DNA of 45,698 nt from Gammaproteobacteria bacterium (GTDB lineage: Bacteria; Pseudomonadota; Gammaproteobacteria; UBA6429; Thiohalophilaceae), in the NCBI GenBank assembly GCA_026197095.1, contig JAPHTF010000026.1:1-45698 (forward strand), written 5' to 3'. This document shows positions 21,206 to 29,666 of this stretch, piece after piece (position 1 is the first letter of the stretch; the number at the start of each line of letters is the position of its first letter). The notes below the pieces were generated by a model, which was not told the DNA's origin, did no database searches, and saw nothing but the letters and a program-made list of their open reading frames with translations. Made by a program: the position numbers and the translations under genes.

Positions 21206-23044
21206 TTATATTGAAGACCAGATATTACTGTAGTCCTGTTCCTTTTCTACTATTTTAACCTTTTCTTGCGGAGTATTGTGCGGGTTAATTTCAAATTGGA
21301 ATTGAGCAAATAAACCGGTATTTTGCATAGATTTGGTTAATGTTGCCGCAACTTCCTTTCCCAGCATATTTATTGTGATTTTATGGCCTTCTCGCCACAT
21401 TACCGGGCTGGTAATCAAACAAGCAGGCTGTTTCAGGTTTTTCAATTCAGGTAGCATCAAACTGCGTTGCAGAGGAGCATTAGGGGTACTGGCTGCTCGA
21501 ATACCGACTGCCGCCCCATTTGGGTTAAGTATCTCAATGCCCATTTGCAAACTTTTGTCCTGATTAAATTTTAACCAACGAATAACACCAATACTCCATA
21601 TATTTGACTGCCCATTTGTATGACGCCGAATACTCACAAGTTCACCAACCTGTGCTTTATTATGAAATTCATCTTTATTATTAACCATTAATCCCTTAAT
21701 GCTTTCGTTAACGATGAGCCAGTTATCTGTCTGGTATTGTTTGCTGGTGGCGTCTTCGGGTGCTAAATTAACCTTGTTGTTATCCTGTAAGCTCAGTTCA
21801 TGTTCGACTAAAGGTTTGAGGCCATGATTTTTTCCAGTGGGATAAATTAAGCCCCAAACATCGTCTGAACTTGCGCCAGGATCCTTTAAGTTAAGCTTAA
21901 TCTCGGTACTTTCAAACTGTGCACGGTGGTTATATTTAGTGGTGTATTGGCTGTCTTCAGCGGCTTGAGCCTTTTTAGTAATGAATTGATGAGCAGCACT
22001 TAAGCCGACAGTAATTTTAATTTCTTCATTTTTATCTGTTCGAGGGAAGTGCCGTTTACTCGCTACTCCCCATGCGATAAGTAAACGTCGCATCAAGTCA
22101 TGAGATAATTCAGGGTGAGCAATATCAATCGTGGTGATAGTTGAAGCACCGACGTCGACACTGTTTTTCAGTTCATATTCTAATTTTTCAGCAATTTTGT
22201 GTGTTTCGATGATTCTTAAGCGGCTTGCATCAAGCTCACCTTTTGTTAACGCGAGGTACAATGCCGAGGGGGCATGAGCTTGCGCGAGATTGTCGACAAA
22301 CTGTCCTGTTTCTTTATCTGCTGTGTTAAATGGACGAATGATTGGATTTGTTAACCAGCGTTCTAATGCATCATAGACCTTGCCGGCTTCGCCATGGCGT
22401 AAGTGGTAGGGTGAAGCAAGAGCAAGTAATAATATTCGTGCATATTCAGTGGAGATAGACGTTTTATCAACAAAGGGGTGATGTTCGTCTTTAATTTTAG
22501 TTTTTAATAATTTTCGTTTTTCAGCAAAGTCATAGAGTTTATGTAGCTCATCCCAGTGTTTATCTGCAAAAGGGGAATATGATTGGTACGAGGTAAGAAA
22601 GTTTTCACCTATGTAATTAATGCTGCGATGAATAAGTATTGCCAGGTGTTTTTTATCAAAGATCATTAAGTTATTAGCAAGAGTATCTTCGAGTGCAATT
22701 TTGTATCCCGTCGCCATACAGGAATGTAACTCTTTTGTTATTGACGCAATCTTATGGCTTTTGTCGGGCAGGGGTAAACTGACACCAATGAAATGCTTTT
22801 TCATTGAGCGGGTTACATATTCAAGCGGGTCACGTAACATTTCAAGAAAACGAACACGATCCTGGTAAGGGTAAGCCAGTTGGTTAGTATGCTGGAGTGC
22901 AGTATAAATTTGCTTGGCTGTTTCGCCTAAATTTGCACGAGGTAGAGCATTTATCCAGGCAGAGAGCTTACGTGGACGGATATTAAAGGCCGTCTTATCT
23001 GGTAGAATTCGGTTTGGCACATCAAGGCCAATATTTTTACCCAC
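21206..23044 (-). CDS. Large conserved protein with PilZ-like C-terminal region
   Basis: The 612-residue protein has no signal peptide or membrane helix. The first 350 residues are mostly helical (for example GETAKQIYTALQHTNQ, MRRLLIAWGVASKR) and I do not recognise the fold. Residues about 435-515 resemble a PilZ barrel: WLIVNESIKGLMV supplies an N-x-S-x-x-G element (446-451) and WSIGVIRWLKF...MGIEIL the later strands. The arginine motif RxxxR expected just before is absent, so canonical c-di-GMP binding is doubtful. From memory, Pseudomonas has a hypothetical gene (PA4958) in the same place beside fimX. Partnership with the FimX-like protein is inferred from position and domain type. Confidence 0.7.
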   Translation of the reverse strand: MGKNIGLDVPNRILPDKTAFNIRPRKLSAWINALPRANLGETAKQIYTALQHTNQLAYPYQDRVRFLEMLRDPLEYVTRSMKKHFIGVSLPLPDKSHKIASITKELHSCMATGYKIALEDTLANNLMIFDKKHLAILIHRSINYIGENFLTSYQSYSPFADKHWDELHKLYDFAEKRKLLKTKIKDEHHPFVDKTSISTEYARILLLALASPYHLRHGEAGKVYDALERWLTNPIIRPFNTADKETGQFVDNLAQAHAPSALYLALTKGELDASRLRIIETHKIAEKLEYELKNSVDVGASTITTIDIAHPELSHDLMRRLLIAWGVASKRHFPRTDKNEEIKITVGLSAAHQFITKKAQAAEDSQYTTKYNHRAQFESTEIKLNLKDPGASSDDVWGLIYPTGKNHGLKPLVEHELSLQDNNKVNLAPEDATSKQYQTDNWLIVNESIKGLMVNNKDEFHNKAQVGELVSIRRHTNGQSNIWSIGVIRWLKFNQDKSLQMGIEILNPNGAAVGIRAASTPNAPLQRSLMLPELKNLKQPACLITSPVMWREGHKITINMLGKEVAATLTKSMQNTGLFAQFQFEINPHNTPQEKVKIVEKEQDYSNIWSSI

Positions 23045-23292
23045 AGTTTTCTAACTCCCAGTTTTCGCTTTAGTTTACTTGTTTGCCCATATTCTAAAGT
23101 GGGGGGTCACCTTCTTAGGGAAATATATTTAACTTAGGGATAATTATGGCATAAAGTAGTTGTTTATGACTATTTTCATCGCTTTTAGGTACTTTTCCGT
23201 GGTGTTTTTATGGATAAATGGTGCATAAATCAATAATCACAGGGTTAACCATTGAGAATGATTAAACGCTGCTACAGCTGTGCTCTTGTTGC

Positions 23293-24333
23293 TCAGGTAA
23301 TGGCTGTTTTTGATTTTTCTCCTGCATTTTCCTGCACCAGTTTAGGTACAAGATAGCCAGGTAAATTCTGGCGAACTTCATTAAGTAAATGAATCGCTTT
23401 ATTACGATCAACGTAAAAGTGCCTTGCACCCTGTACTTTATCCAGCATGTGTAAGTAATAGGGTAAGACATGATGCTTAAATAATTTATGACTAAGATTG
23501 ATCAGTGCTTCAGCATTATCATTTACACCTGCAAGTAACACCGATTGATTGAGTAATGTCACCTGATGGTGCTGTAATTTGTTTAAAGCCATCGCAACGG
23601 ATGAATCAATTTCATTCGCATGGTTGCAATGCAATACCATTACCACTTTCCATGGTAGTGAGTCGAGCCAGCTTAAAAACTCATTATTTATGCGCTCTGG
23701 TAAAACAATGGGCTGACGTGTGTGTATACGTAATGTTACAACATGTGGAATGTCCATGAGCTTGTCGCTTAAATTTTTCAGCCGGGCTTCCGTTAAACTC
23801 AATGGATCGCCTCCACTTAAAATAACTTCATGAATTTCTGAGTTATCCCGAATATAGTCGATGGCCTCTTGCCAGTTCTGTTCTGAACGTTTTTCCTGGT
23901 AAGGATAATGACGCCGAAAACAGTAACGACAGTGTACGCCACATGCAGGCGTAGTAATTAGTAATACACGGCCTGAGTATTTGTGTAATAAACCAGGTAC
24001 TTGCATAGCCGCTAAATCCGCAACCGGATCGAATACAAAGTCTTCCGAAGTTTGTAATTCTTCATTAACAGGTAATATCTGTCTTAATAATGGATCATCA
24101 GGATTACCCTTTTCTATGCGTTGGCAATACCCTAATGGCGCGCGTAAAGCGAATGAATGATTTGCTGCGATGGCTCCGTCTAACAATGATTCGGGCAAGT
24201 TTAAATATTTGAGCAACGCAACAGGTTCTCGAATTGCATTGGCAATAGCCGTTTGCCAGTGAGTTTCTGGGCGGCTACTTTGTGCTAATGGCTTATCATC
24301 TGACTGACAAATAGGGCTGGTTCGCGGTATCAT
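23293..24333 (-). CDS. epmB: EF-P-(R)-beta-lysylation aminomutase EpmB
   Basis: EpmB is a radical SAM, PLP-dependent lysine 2,3-aminomutase that makes (R)-beta-lysine for modification of elongation factor P. The 346 residues carry the cluster motif CGVHCRYC (Cys131, Cys135, Cys138), the glycine-rich SAM element LSGGDPLSL, and the C-terminal GYLVPKL, whose lysine is in the position of the PLP-binding lysine. It is shorter than clostridial aminomutases, as usual for EpmB. It diverges from efp with a 62-bp shared control region, and epmA is just beyond, which supports the assignment. Confidence 0.95.
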   Translation of the reverse strand: MIPRTSPICQSDDKPLAQSSRPETHWQTAIANAIREPVALLKYLNLPESLLDGAIAANHSFALRAPLGYCQRIEKGNPDDPLLRQILPVNEELQTSEDFVFDPVADLAAMQVPGLLHKYSGRVLLITTPACGVHCRYCFRRHYPYQEKRSEQNWQEAIDYIRDNSEIHEVILSGGDPLSLTEARLKNLSDKLMDIPHVVTLRIHTRQPIVLPERINNEFLSWLDSLPWKVVMVLHCNHANEIDSSVAMALNKLQHHQVTLLNQSVLLAGVNDNAEALINLSHKLFKHHVLPYYLHMLDKVQGARHFYVDRNKAIHLLNEVRQNLPGYLVPKLVQENAGEKSKTAIT

Positions 24334-24395
24334 GGACTTATATTATTCATTTTATATATTAGCAGCAATTTTACTTCCCGGAGAGTTTAACGAGT

Positions 24396-24965
24396 ATGGC
24401 AACCTATAGCACTAGTGAATTTAAGAATGGCCTAAAATTAATGATTGATGGCCACCCATGCAGCATAACTGAAAATGAGCTGGTAAAACCGGGTAAAGGC
24501 CAGGCATTTAACCGGGTAAAATTGCGTAACCTTAAAACTGGACGGGTAGTAGAAAAAACCTTTAAGTCCGGAGAGTCAGTTGAAGCCGCTGATGTAATGG
24601 AAACGGATATGCAATATTTGTATACCGATGGAGAAGCCTGGTATTTCATGGATACAAATACCTTTGAACAGGTTGGAGCAGATGAAACTGCGGTTGGTGA
24701 AAATATAAAATGGCTTGTAGAACAGGACATGTGTGCCGTGACATTGTGGAATGGTGTGCCGATCGCTATTACGCCCCCAAATTTTGTTGTTCTGGAAATA
24801 ACAGAAACTGATCCGGGGTTACGTGGTGATACCAGTGGTGGTGGTGGTAAACCCGCAACCTGTAATACCGGTGCTGTTGTTCGTGTGCCTTTGTTTATTG
24901 ATCAAGGTGAGACGATTAAAGTGGATACGCGCACCGGCGAATATGTAGGACGCGAAAAAAAATAA
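24396..24965 (+). CDS. efp: Elongation factor P
   Basis: EF-P binds between the ribosomal P and E sites and rescues stalling at polyproline stretches. The 189-residue protein has three beta-barrel domains; the loop KPGKGQAF places Lys34 for beta-lysylation exactly as in Escherichia coli. The C-terminal domain shows [14 protein letters not shown] and [16 protein letters not shown] ribosome site precedes the ATG. The modification enzymes EpmA (downstream) and EpmB (divergent upstream) flank it. Confidence 0.97.
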   Translation: MATYSTSEFKNGLKLMIDGHPCSITENELVKPGKGQAFNRVKLRNLKTGRVVEKTFKSGESVEAADVMETDMQYLYTDGEAWYFMDTNTFEQVGADETAVGENIKWLVEQDMCAVTLWNGVPIAITPPNFVVLEITETDPGLRGDTSGGGGKPATCNTGAVVRVPLFIDQGETIKVDTRTGEYVGREKK

Positions 24966-24966
24966 A

Positions 24967-25093
24967 TTCACGATTCATATTTTCCGCTCTAGCGGCGTTG
25001 AAAATGATATTCAAAAATACTCATTGGCTTGTTGCCAACTCCGTTTTTTTCAATCATTTTCGCCTTGCTAGAACGAAAACTATTTCTCGTGAA
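24967..25093. repeat. Long imperfect palindrome (MITE-like) between efp and epmA
   Basis: The ends TTCACGA (24967-24973) and TCGTGAA (25087-25093) are exact inverted repeats. Further matched arms are TCTAGC/GCTAGA (24988-24993/25067-25072) and GAAAATGAT/ATCATTTTC (25000-25008/25053-25061). The whole 127 bp would fold into one long hairpin in RNA. A segment of it (24997-25028) recurs in altered form at 28674-28705, which suggests a dispersed repeat family rather than a local terminator. Confidence 0.75.
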
Positions 25094-25128
25094 TGGATGT
25101 ATGTATAGATCTTTATAGCTGAAATATT

Positions 25129-26151
25129 ATGACCACATGGCAACCTACAGCCAGTTTAGAGATGTTACAGACAAGAGCCCGTTTGCTTTCCAAGCTGCGG
25201 GCTTTTTTTGCAGATAAAGATATTTATGAAGTTCAAACACCGGTGTTATCGCACGCAGGAAATACCGAACCTTCGATAGAAACATTTGTTACCCAGCAAA
25301 GTGAGCATTCAAAATACCCGCTTCAACCTTCTTTTTTGAATACATCACCTGAATTCGCTATGAAGCGGTTATTAGCGGCAGGCAGCGGTTCGATATATCA
25401 AATAACGCCCGTATTTCGTCAGGGCGAACAAAGTAAAAAACATAATCCGGAATTTACCTTATTAGAATGGTACCGACTTAACTTTGATCATCATGCCTTA
25501 ATGGGTGAAGTGAATTTACTCATCCGTTTTATTGCGAAAGATTTTTTAGCAATGGGACGTAGTCATTTTTATAGCTATCAGGATGCAATGATAAAGTTTG
25601 CAGATGTTGATCCCTTTACTGCAAGCATTGAAGAATTAAAAGCGGCAACAGTAAAAGCCGGGATTGATGTTGTCGGAATGGAAGAGAATACATCTGAAAC
25701 ATTCAGTCTTGAAACATCGCATCAGGAATCATGCCGAAATGGTTGGTTAGATTTATTAATGTGCCAGGTTGTTGAAAAAAATCTGCCTTTAAACTGTCCT
25801 GTTTTTATTTATGATTATCCCGCCAGTCAGGCGGCACTCGCAAAAATAAGAAAAGGTTCGCCAGATGTGGCTGAACGTTTTGAGTTATATATTAATGGTG
25901 TGGAACTGGCGAATGGATTTCATGAATTAAGCGATGCAGCTGAGCAAGCTGAACGTTTTAAGAAAGAGCAACAAATAAGAAAGGAACGTGGATTACCCGG
26001 TATTCCTGCAGATACACACTTAATCGCTGCCTTAAAACACGGTTTACCTGATTGCGCAGGTGTTGCAATCGGCTTCGATCGTTTGCTCATGGTATTAACC
26101 GGGGCACAACATATTAATGATGTATTAACCTTCCCTTTTGATCGTGCTTAA
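25129..26151 (+). CDS. epmA: EF-P-lysine lysyltransferase EpmA
   Basis: EpmA (GenX, PoxA, YjeA) is a truncated class II lysyl-tRNA synthetase paralogue that attaches (R)-beta-lysine to Lys34 of EF-P. The 340 residues contain only the catalytic core without the anticodon-binding domain: motif 1 around YEVQTPVLSHAGNTEPSIE, motif 2 FRQGEQSKKHNPEFTLLEWY, and motif 3 GVAIGFDRLLMVL near the C-terminus; LYINGVELANGFHEL is also diagnostic. It lies 163 bp after efp, behind the palindrome at 24967-25093. No epmC hydroxylase gene is seen. Confidence 0.96.
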   Translation: MTTWQPTASLEMLQTRARLLSKLRAFFADKDIYEVQTPVLSHAGNTEPSIETFVTQQSEHSKYPLQPSFLNTSPEFAMKRLLAAGSGSIYQITPVFRQGEQSKKHNPEFTLLEWYRLNFDHHALMGEVNLLIRFIAKDFLAMGRSHFYSYQDAMIKFADVDPFTASIEELKAATVKAGIDVVGMEENTSETFSLETSHQESCRNGWLDLLMCQVVEKNLPLNCPVFIYDYPASQAALAKIRKGSPDVAERFELYINGVELANGFHELSDAAEQAERFKKEQQIRKERGLPGIPADTHLIAALKHGLPDCAGVAIGFDRLLMVLTGAQHINDVLTFPFDRA

Positions 26152-26176
26152 GCTGATATTTTATTTTCAGGGAATT

Positions 26177-26254
26177 AACGCAAGGCTCGCAAAGACACCA
26201 AGGATACAAAGAAAATATAATACTTTACGCACTCTGCGTTATCTACGTTGTATC
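26177..26254. repeat. Degenerate inverted repeat between epmA and psd
   Basis: The spacer contains AACGCA (26177-26182) against TGCGTT (26235-26240), and GATACAA (26203-26209) against TTGTATC (26248-26254). These pairs overlap in order and cannot all form at once. The text CGCAAAGACACCAAGGATACAAAG resembles, in decayed form, the CGCAAAG-type palindromic repeat common between genes of several proteobacteria. It separates two convergent genes. Confidence 0.45.
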
Positions 26255-26263
26255 GTTAGGAGG

Positions 26264-27121
26264 TTATTTTATTGTACCGATTGATTCCCCCAGTCGTACT
26301 TCACTTTCACCCTTGAGCTCGGTTTTCCAGTTCATTTTATCTTTTGCATAGAGCAGGATAACGGTTGAACCCATGTTAAAGCGTCCCATCTCCTCGCCCT
26401 TAACATAACTTAACTTTTCTTCTTCATATATCCAGTTACGAATATCTTTTCTTGTTGGTGGAGTGACTTCGCCATGCCAGACAGTTTCAATACTGGATAC
26501 AAAGATCGCACCAACCAGGATCATCGCCATCGGGCCTGCGGGGGTATCAAATAAACAAATGACTCGTTCATTACGCGCAAATAACGCGGGGACATTCTCT
26601 ACCGTAGTCGGATTTACACTGTATAACTGACCGGGAACATGTATCATTTCTTTTAGGGTACCCTCCACTGGCATATGAATACGATGATAATCTTTAGGTG
26701 AAAGATAAATGGTATTAAATTGACCATTCTTAAATGTTTTACTGAGATCTTCTCTATCACCCAGAAGTTGGGTCAATGAATAGGCATGTCCTTTTGCCTG
26801 GAATATAAGATCACTATTTATCTTTCCTAGCTGACTGATTGCGCCGTCAACAGGAGAGGTGATAGCCCTGTCATCCGCCGAAATTTCACGTGCTTCTTCT
26901 TTTAATTCACGAGTGAAAAAATTATTAAAACTTGAATAATTTTTCCAGTCAGAATTTTTTGCTTCTTCCATGTTCACTTTAAATATACGAATAAATAATG
27001 GCAGGGTGAGTTTTAATAACCACTTATACTCACAACGGGTTATTTTCCACATTATTCGCGATAAAAAATGTTGTGGCAGAAGGTGCTGTAAAGCTATAAA
27101 AAGGCGTGCACGTAGATTCAA
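26264..27121 (-). CDS. psd: Phosphatidylserine decarboxylase
   Basis: Psd makes phosphatidylethanolamine from phosphatidylserine at the inner membrane. The 285-residue proenzyme has the processing motif FNMGSTVILL near the C-terminus; cleavage between Gly and Ser would give the pyruvoyl alpha chain. Other family marks are FFTRELKEEAR, SPVDGAISQLG, YLSPKDYHRIHMPVEG and AIFVSSIETVWHGEV. It has MGST where LGST is common, a conservative change. Confidence 0.95.
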   Translation of the reverse strand: MNLRARLFIALQHLLPQHFLSRIMWKITRCEYKWLLKLTLPLFIRIFKVNMEEAKNSDWKNYSSFNNFFTRELKEEAREISADDRAITSPVDGAISQLGKINSDLIFQAKGHAYSLTQLLGDREDLSKTFKNGQFNTIYLSPKDYHRIHMPVEGTLKEMIHVPGQLYSVNPTTVENVPALFARNERVICLFDTPAGPMAMILVGAIFVSSIETVWHGEVTPPTRKDIRNWIYEEEKLSYVKGEEMGRFNMGSTVILLYAKDKMNWKTELKGESEVRLGESIGTIK

Positions 27122-27169
27122 CTTAACTTACTCCAGAAAAATTATAATTTAATGTGATCACTTTAATTT

Positions 27170-27667
27170 TTAATTGGAACCACATTTAGAGCCGCATTTG
27201 GATCCACATTTCATTTGAGGTTCGTCACTACTCTTAACCTTAAGATGAATATCAACAGTTTCACCGTTATCAAATGACAACGTTAAGGGAATAACAGAAC
27301 CTGCTTTAACGGGTTTTAATTTCTCAATCAGCATCATATGCAGGCCACCGGGTTCTAATACAATGTGGCCTTTAGCTTTAATATTCAAGTTTTCCTGCTT
27401 AACCATTTTCATCATGCCATTTTTCATCTGAGTAATATGAATTTCAATACGTTCAAATAATTCACTTTTAACAGCTTTTATTTTTATATCCTTATTACTT
27501 AAGTTAGATATTTTCATATAACCCGCTAATACTTTTGCAACAGGCGGTGCTTCAGGACTCCATGCGTTTTCTATTTTGAGCGCGCTAGCCGCATGGACAG
27601 CACTTAATGATAGTGTTGACAGTGAAAAAATAAAAAATACCCGTGTTAATAATTTATCTAAACTCAT
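27170..27667 (-). CDS. Periplasmic copper chaperone PCu(A)C
   Basis: PCu(A)C proteins carry Cu(I) in the periplasm and help load the CuA site of cytochrome oxidase. The 165-residue protein has a signal peptide (hydrophobic segment ending SAVHA) and the family's copper ligands in EIHITQMKNGMMKMVKQ and EPGGLHMMLIEKL (H-x-M-type His/Met spacing). Its last residues, MKCGSKCGSKCGSN, are three near-repeats of CGSK/N, adding three cysteines to the usual His/Met site. The ATG lies 2 bp after the stop of the SCO gene. Confidence 0.9.
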   Translation of the reverse strand: MSLDKLLTRVFFIFSLSTLSLSAVHAASALKIENAWSPEAPPVAKVLAGYMKISNLSNKDIKIKAVKSELFERIEIHITQMKNGMMKMVKQENLNIKAKGHIVLEPGGLHMMLIEKLKPVKAGSVIPLTLSFDNGETVDIHLKVKSSDEPQMKCGSKCGSKCGSN

Positions 27668-27669
27668 TA

Positions 27670-28350
27670 TTAGTCTCCATAAAAAGTTCGAATTGTTTGA
27701 AAGTTGGATGAAATCATTTTAGTGTCATGTGGTGGAGATATTACTGCGCGCATACGTCCTTTGGGATCAATCAGGATAATTTGGGCGCTGTGGTTTACCG
27801 TGTACTCCTGATCATTGCTACCTTCTTTTTCATCATAACCGTAAAGAATGCCAATTTGATTGGTGAGTTTATCTATTTCATCAAGTGTCCCCGTCACTCC
27901 ATTAAATTCAGGATGAAAAAATTCTACATATTGTTTTAATATTTCAGGCTTATCCCGATCAGGATCAACTGAAATAAAATAAAGTTTAGGATGGCCTGCG
28001 TCTCCCATTTTAGTGGGCAATGTTTTCCATACCGATTGCATTACTTTTAATGCCGTCGGACAAACATCTGGGCAATGAGTAAAACCGAAGAATAAAAAAC
28101 TCCATTGCCCTTTGAGTTGCACGGGGCTAAAGATTTCCTCATTTTTATCTGATAAATTAAAGTCAACCAGTGTGCGCGCATTGGGGAGAACGGTGGCATC
28201 AAGATTTGGAGGGATACTGGAATCATTATTGTTACTCAGCATCTGCTGACTTAACCATAAGCCAACGACTAAACTGAGAATACCAACACTGATGAGTAAT
28301 ATAATCTGGCTAGTTGAATTCTTCTTTTTCGGCTGTGTATCAGACTGCAT
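27670..28350 (-). CDS. SCO1/SenC family copper-binding thioredoxin-fold protein
   Basis: SCO proteins deliver copper to, or reduce, the CuA site of cytochrome c oxidase. The 226 residues have one N-terminal membrane anchor (about 16-34), then a thioredoxin-like domain with the Cu-binding CPDVC (Cys93, Cys97) and the distal His187 in VNHSAQIILID. It is the first gene of a two-gene operon with the PCu(A)C chaperone, a common pairing. No oxidase subunit genes are in the window. Confidence 0.93.
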   Translation of the reverse strand: MQSDTQPKKKNSTSQIILLISVGILSLVVGLWLSQQMLSNNNDSSIPPNLDATVLPNARTLVDFNLSDKNEEIFSPVQLKGQWSFLFFGFTHCPDVCPTALKVMQSVWKTLPTKMGDAGHPKLYFISVDPDRDKPEILKQYVEFFHPEFNGVTGTLDEIDKLTNQIGILYGYDEKEGSNDQEYTVNHSAQIILIDPKGRMRAVISPPHDTKMISSNFQTIRTFYGD

Positions 28351-28673
28351 ATTGTTATCCGTTATATCTGTACGAGTTGGGCGAGTATTTTAGCGGATTT
28401 TTACGCATTGTACTGACTTATTACCAAGATATAGTTTCGTTTTAGATTAAGACAGATAGATGCATGTTTTAAATACACGATTTTGGTTTTAAGAGGCTTA
28501 AGTTTGAGCAACTAGCAGTATATTTACTCTTACATCTTAAGTGTTTTGAAACAGGGGTCTACGGCTGAGGCATCCCCCACGAATTTTATAATAAAATGGA
28601 TCAAAAACAACAACTTAGTAAAAACCCTGTTAATACAAGATTAAAAACCTCGTCATTGCGCGCCCTGAATAGT

Positions 28674-28705
28674 GTTGAAAACAATATGAAAAAGTACTCC
28701 TTGGG
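28674..28705 (+). repeat. Diverged copy of the efp-epmA repeat segment
   Basis: By eye 25 of 32 positions match 24997-25028: both read GTTGAAAA, then ATAT, then a run of A, then TACTC and TTGG. The inverted right half present at the efp-epmA copy is not recognisable here, so this would be a partial or decayed copy. Confidence 0.5.
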
Positions 28706-28769
28706 TGAAAGAATAAAGTGACTGAAGCCATCTCATGACATATAGGATTAACCGTGAGATTACCGCGTC

Positions 28770-28798
28770 AGTACTGAAAACACGTGTTTTTCAGTACT
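28770..28798. repeat. 29-bp palindrome centred on CACGTG
   Basis: AGTACTGAAAACAC (28770-28783) is followed at once by GTGTTTTTCAGTACT (28784-28798), an inverted repeat with one extra T. It has no U-run after it, so it is not a standard terminator; it may be a protein-binding dyad or part of a repeat. Confidence 0.65.
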
Positions 28799-29070
28799 TC
28801 CTCGAGGCCGTAGCGCAGCGATACCTCAGGGTCTGTGGTGAGAGTGATTTTATGATAACAACGCAAGTACGTTAGCTCTCATTTTAGTGATTCTGATAAC
28901 GCTAATCAGTGTTGAAAAAATAATTTTAATGAAGTGATGTTTAATTTAGCAATCATGTATCAGATATGGATATTTCCAGGTTTCAGAAAAATCTACAGTT
29001 CGTTTGTTGCCTAATGATCTGATGTAAGTTTCAACGCTAAGGCACAAAATGCATACTAGAGAACTTTTAG

Positions 29071-29109
29071 CGAACAATAGTTGAACTTTTCCAAAAATAT
29101 GAGTATGGT
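29071..29109 (+). promoter_or_regulatory. Promoter of the LexA-like gene with overlapping operator-like palindrome
   Basis: TTGAAC (29081-29086) and TATGGT (29104-29109) are 17 bp apart and 28 bp before the start codon. Overlapping the -35 is CGAACAATAGTTG (29071-29083), one base from the GAAC-N4-GTTC palindrome bound by Bacillus-type LexA/DinR. The proteobacterial CTGT-N8-ACAG box is not seen. Operator function is inference. Confidence 0.45.
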
Positions 29110-29137
29110 TAGCGGGTATCATTAAGAGATTAAGTCA

Positions 29138-29623
29138 ATGAATAACGTTAACTATATGATAAATAACAGAATAAGTAATAAATTTAATAAGAATAATCGC
29201 CAGGTCTGGACGCCTGAGCTGGAAAACCTGGATATCTTAGCCGAAGAAATGTGTGAGCTGCCATTATTAGGATATGTCACGGCAGGAGAACCGGTGCTGT
29301 TATCTGAAGAACAGGAATCGGTCAGTGTACCCGGCAGCATGGTGCGCACAAATAGTTATGCATTGCGTGTACGTGGCCACTCAATGATTGATGACAATAT
29401 TCAGGACGGCGATATTATCGTAATAGAGAAACGTGAGACAGCCTGTAATGGCGAGTCTGTTGTTGCGATGATAAATGGTGAAACGGTAACACTGAAAAAG
29501 TTTTATGTTGAACGTGATGGTATACGCTTACAACCCGCTAATCCTGAAATGGAGCCTATTTATTTGTGTAACGAAGAAGTGCAAATTTTAGGTATCGTTA
29601 CGGGCGTCATTCGACAAGCATAA
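29138..29623 (+). CDS. LexA-like S24 autoprotease without a DNA-binding domain
   Basis: The 161-residue protein aligns with the C-terminal half of LexA: PLLGYVTAGEPVL supplies an Ala49-Gly50 cleavage site, GHSMIDD the catalytic Ser82 and VTLKKFY the catalytic Lys120, then LQPANPEMEPIY and LGIVTGVIRQA at the end. In place of the winged-helix head there are only about 40 residues, Asn-rich and polar. This is the layout of UmuD, but the sequence is closer to LexA and no umuC or other polymerase gene is adjacent. It may be a RecA-responsive accessory or a competitor forming mixed dimers with a full LexA; neither is shown. ATG 29138 is the first start; another Met is seven codons in. Confidence 0.8.
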   Translation: MNNVNYMINNRISNKFNKNNRQVWTPELENLDILAEEMCELPLLGYVTAGEPVLLSEEQESVSVPGSMVRTNSYALRVRGHSMIDDNIQDGDIIVIEKRETACNGESVVAMINGETVTLKKFYVERDGIRLQPANPEMEPIYLCNEEVQILGIVTGVIRQA

Positions 29624-29629
29624 ATTAAA

Positions 29630-29657
29630 TGTCGGTCGAACTGGAGTTCGGCCGACA
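29630..29657. repeat. Perfect 13-bp stem hairpin (REP-like) between convergent genes
   Basis: TGTCGGTCGAACT (29630-29642), loop GG, AGTTCGGCCGACA (29645-29657) pair throughout with a single U-G wobble. It lies between the LexA-like gene and the sulfurtransferase gene. Its plan (GTC...ACT, two-base loop, AGT...GAC) matches the hairpin at 18867-18884, suggesting a REP-like family that may also end transcripts. Confidence 0.65.
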
Positions 29658-29666
29658 GTATGCAGA

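Larger units (their letters stand above)
28351..29137. other. Gene-poor 787-bp region with palindromes
   Basis: No credible protein gene is visible between the SCO gene and the LexA-like gene. It holds a divergent copy of the efp-epmA repeat segment (28674-28705), a near-perfect 29-bp palindrome (28770-28798), an ATCTCA/TGAGAT pair (28731-28760 area), and at its end the promoter and candidate operator of the LexA-like gene. A 41-codon ORF (28596-28721) spans the repeat copy but has no ribosome site. No tRNA-like fold was found. Confidence 0.6.

Noticed and set aside
28596-28721. A 41-codon ORF (MDQKQQLSKNPVN...) in the long intergenic region
   Set aside because: It has no ribosome site and overlaps a diverged repeat copy whose relative at 24997-25028 lies in non-coding DNA; coding is not supported.
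29630-29657. Standard rho-independent terminator after the LexA-like gene
   Set aside because: The stem is strong but no T-run follows on either strand; a REP-like hairpin is a better description.
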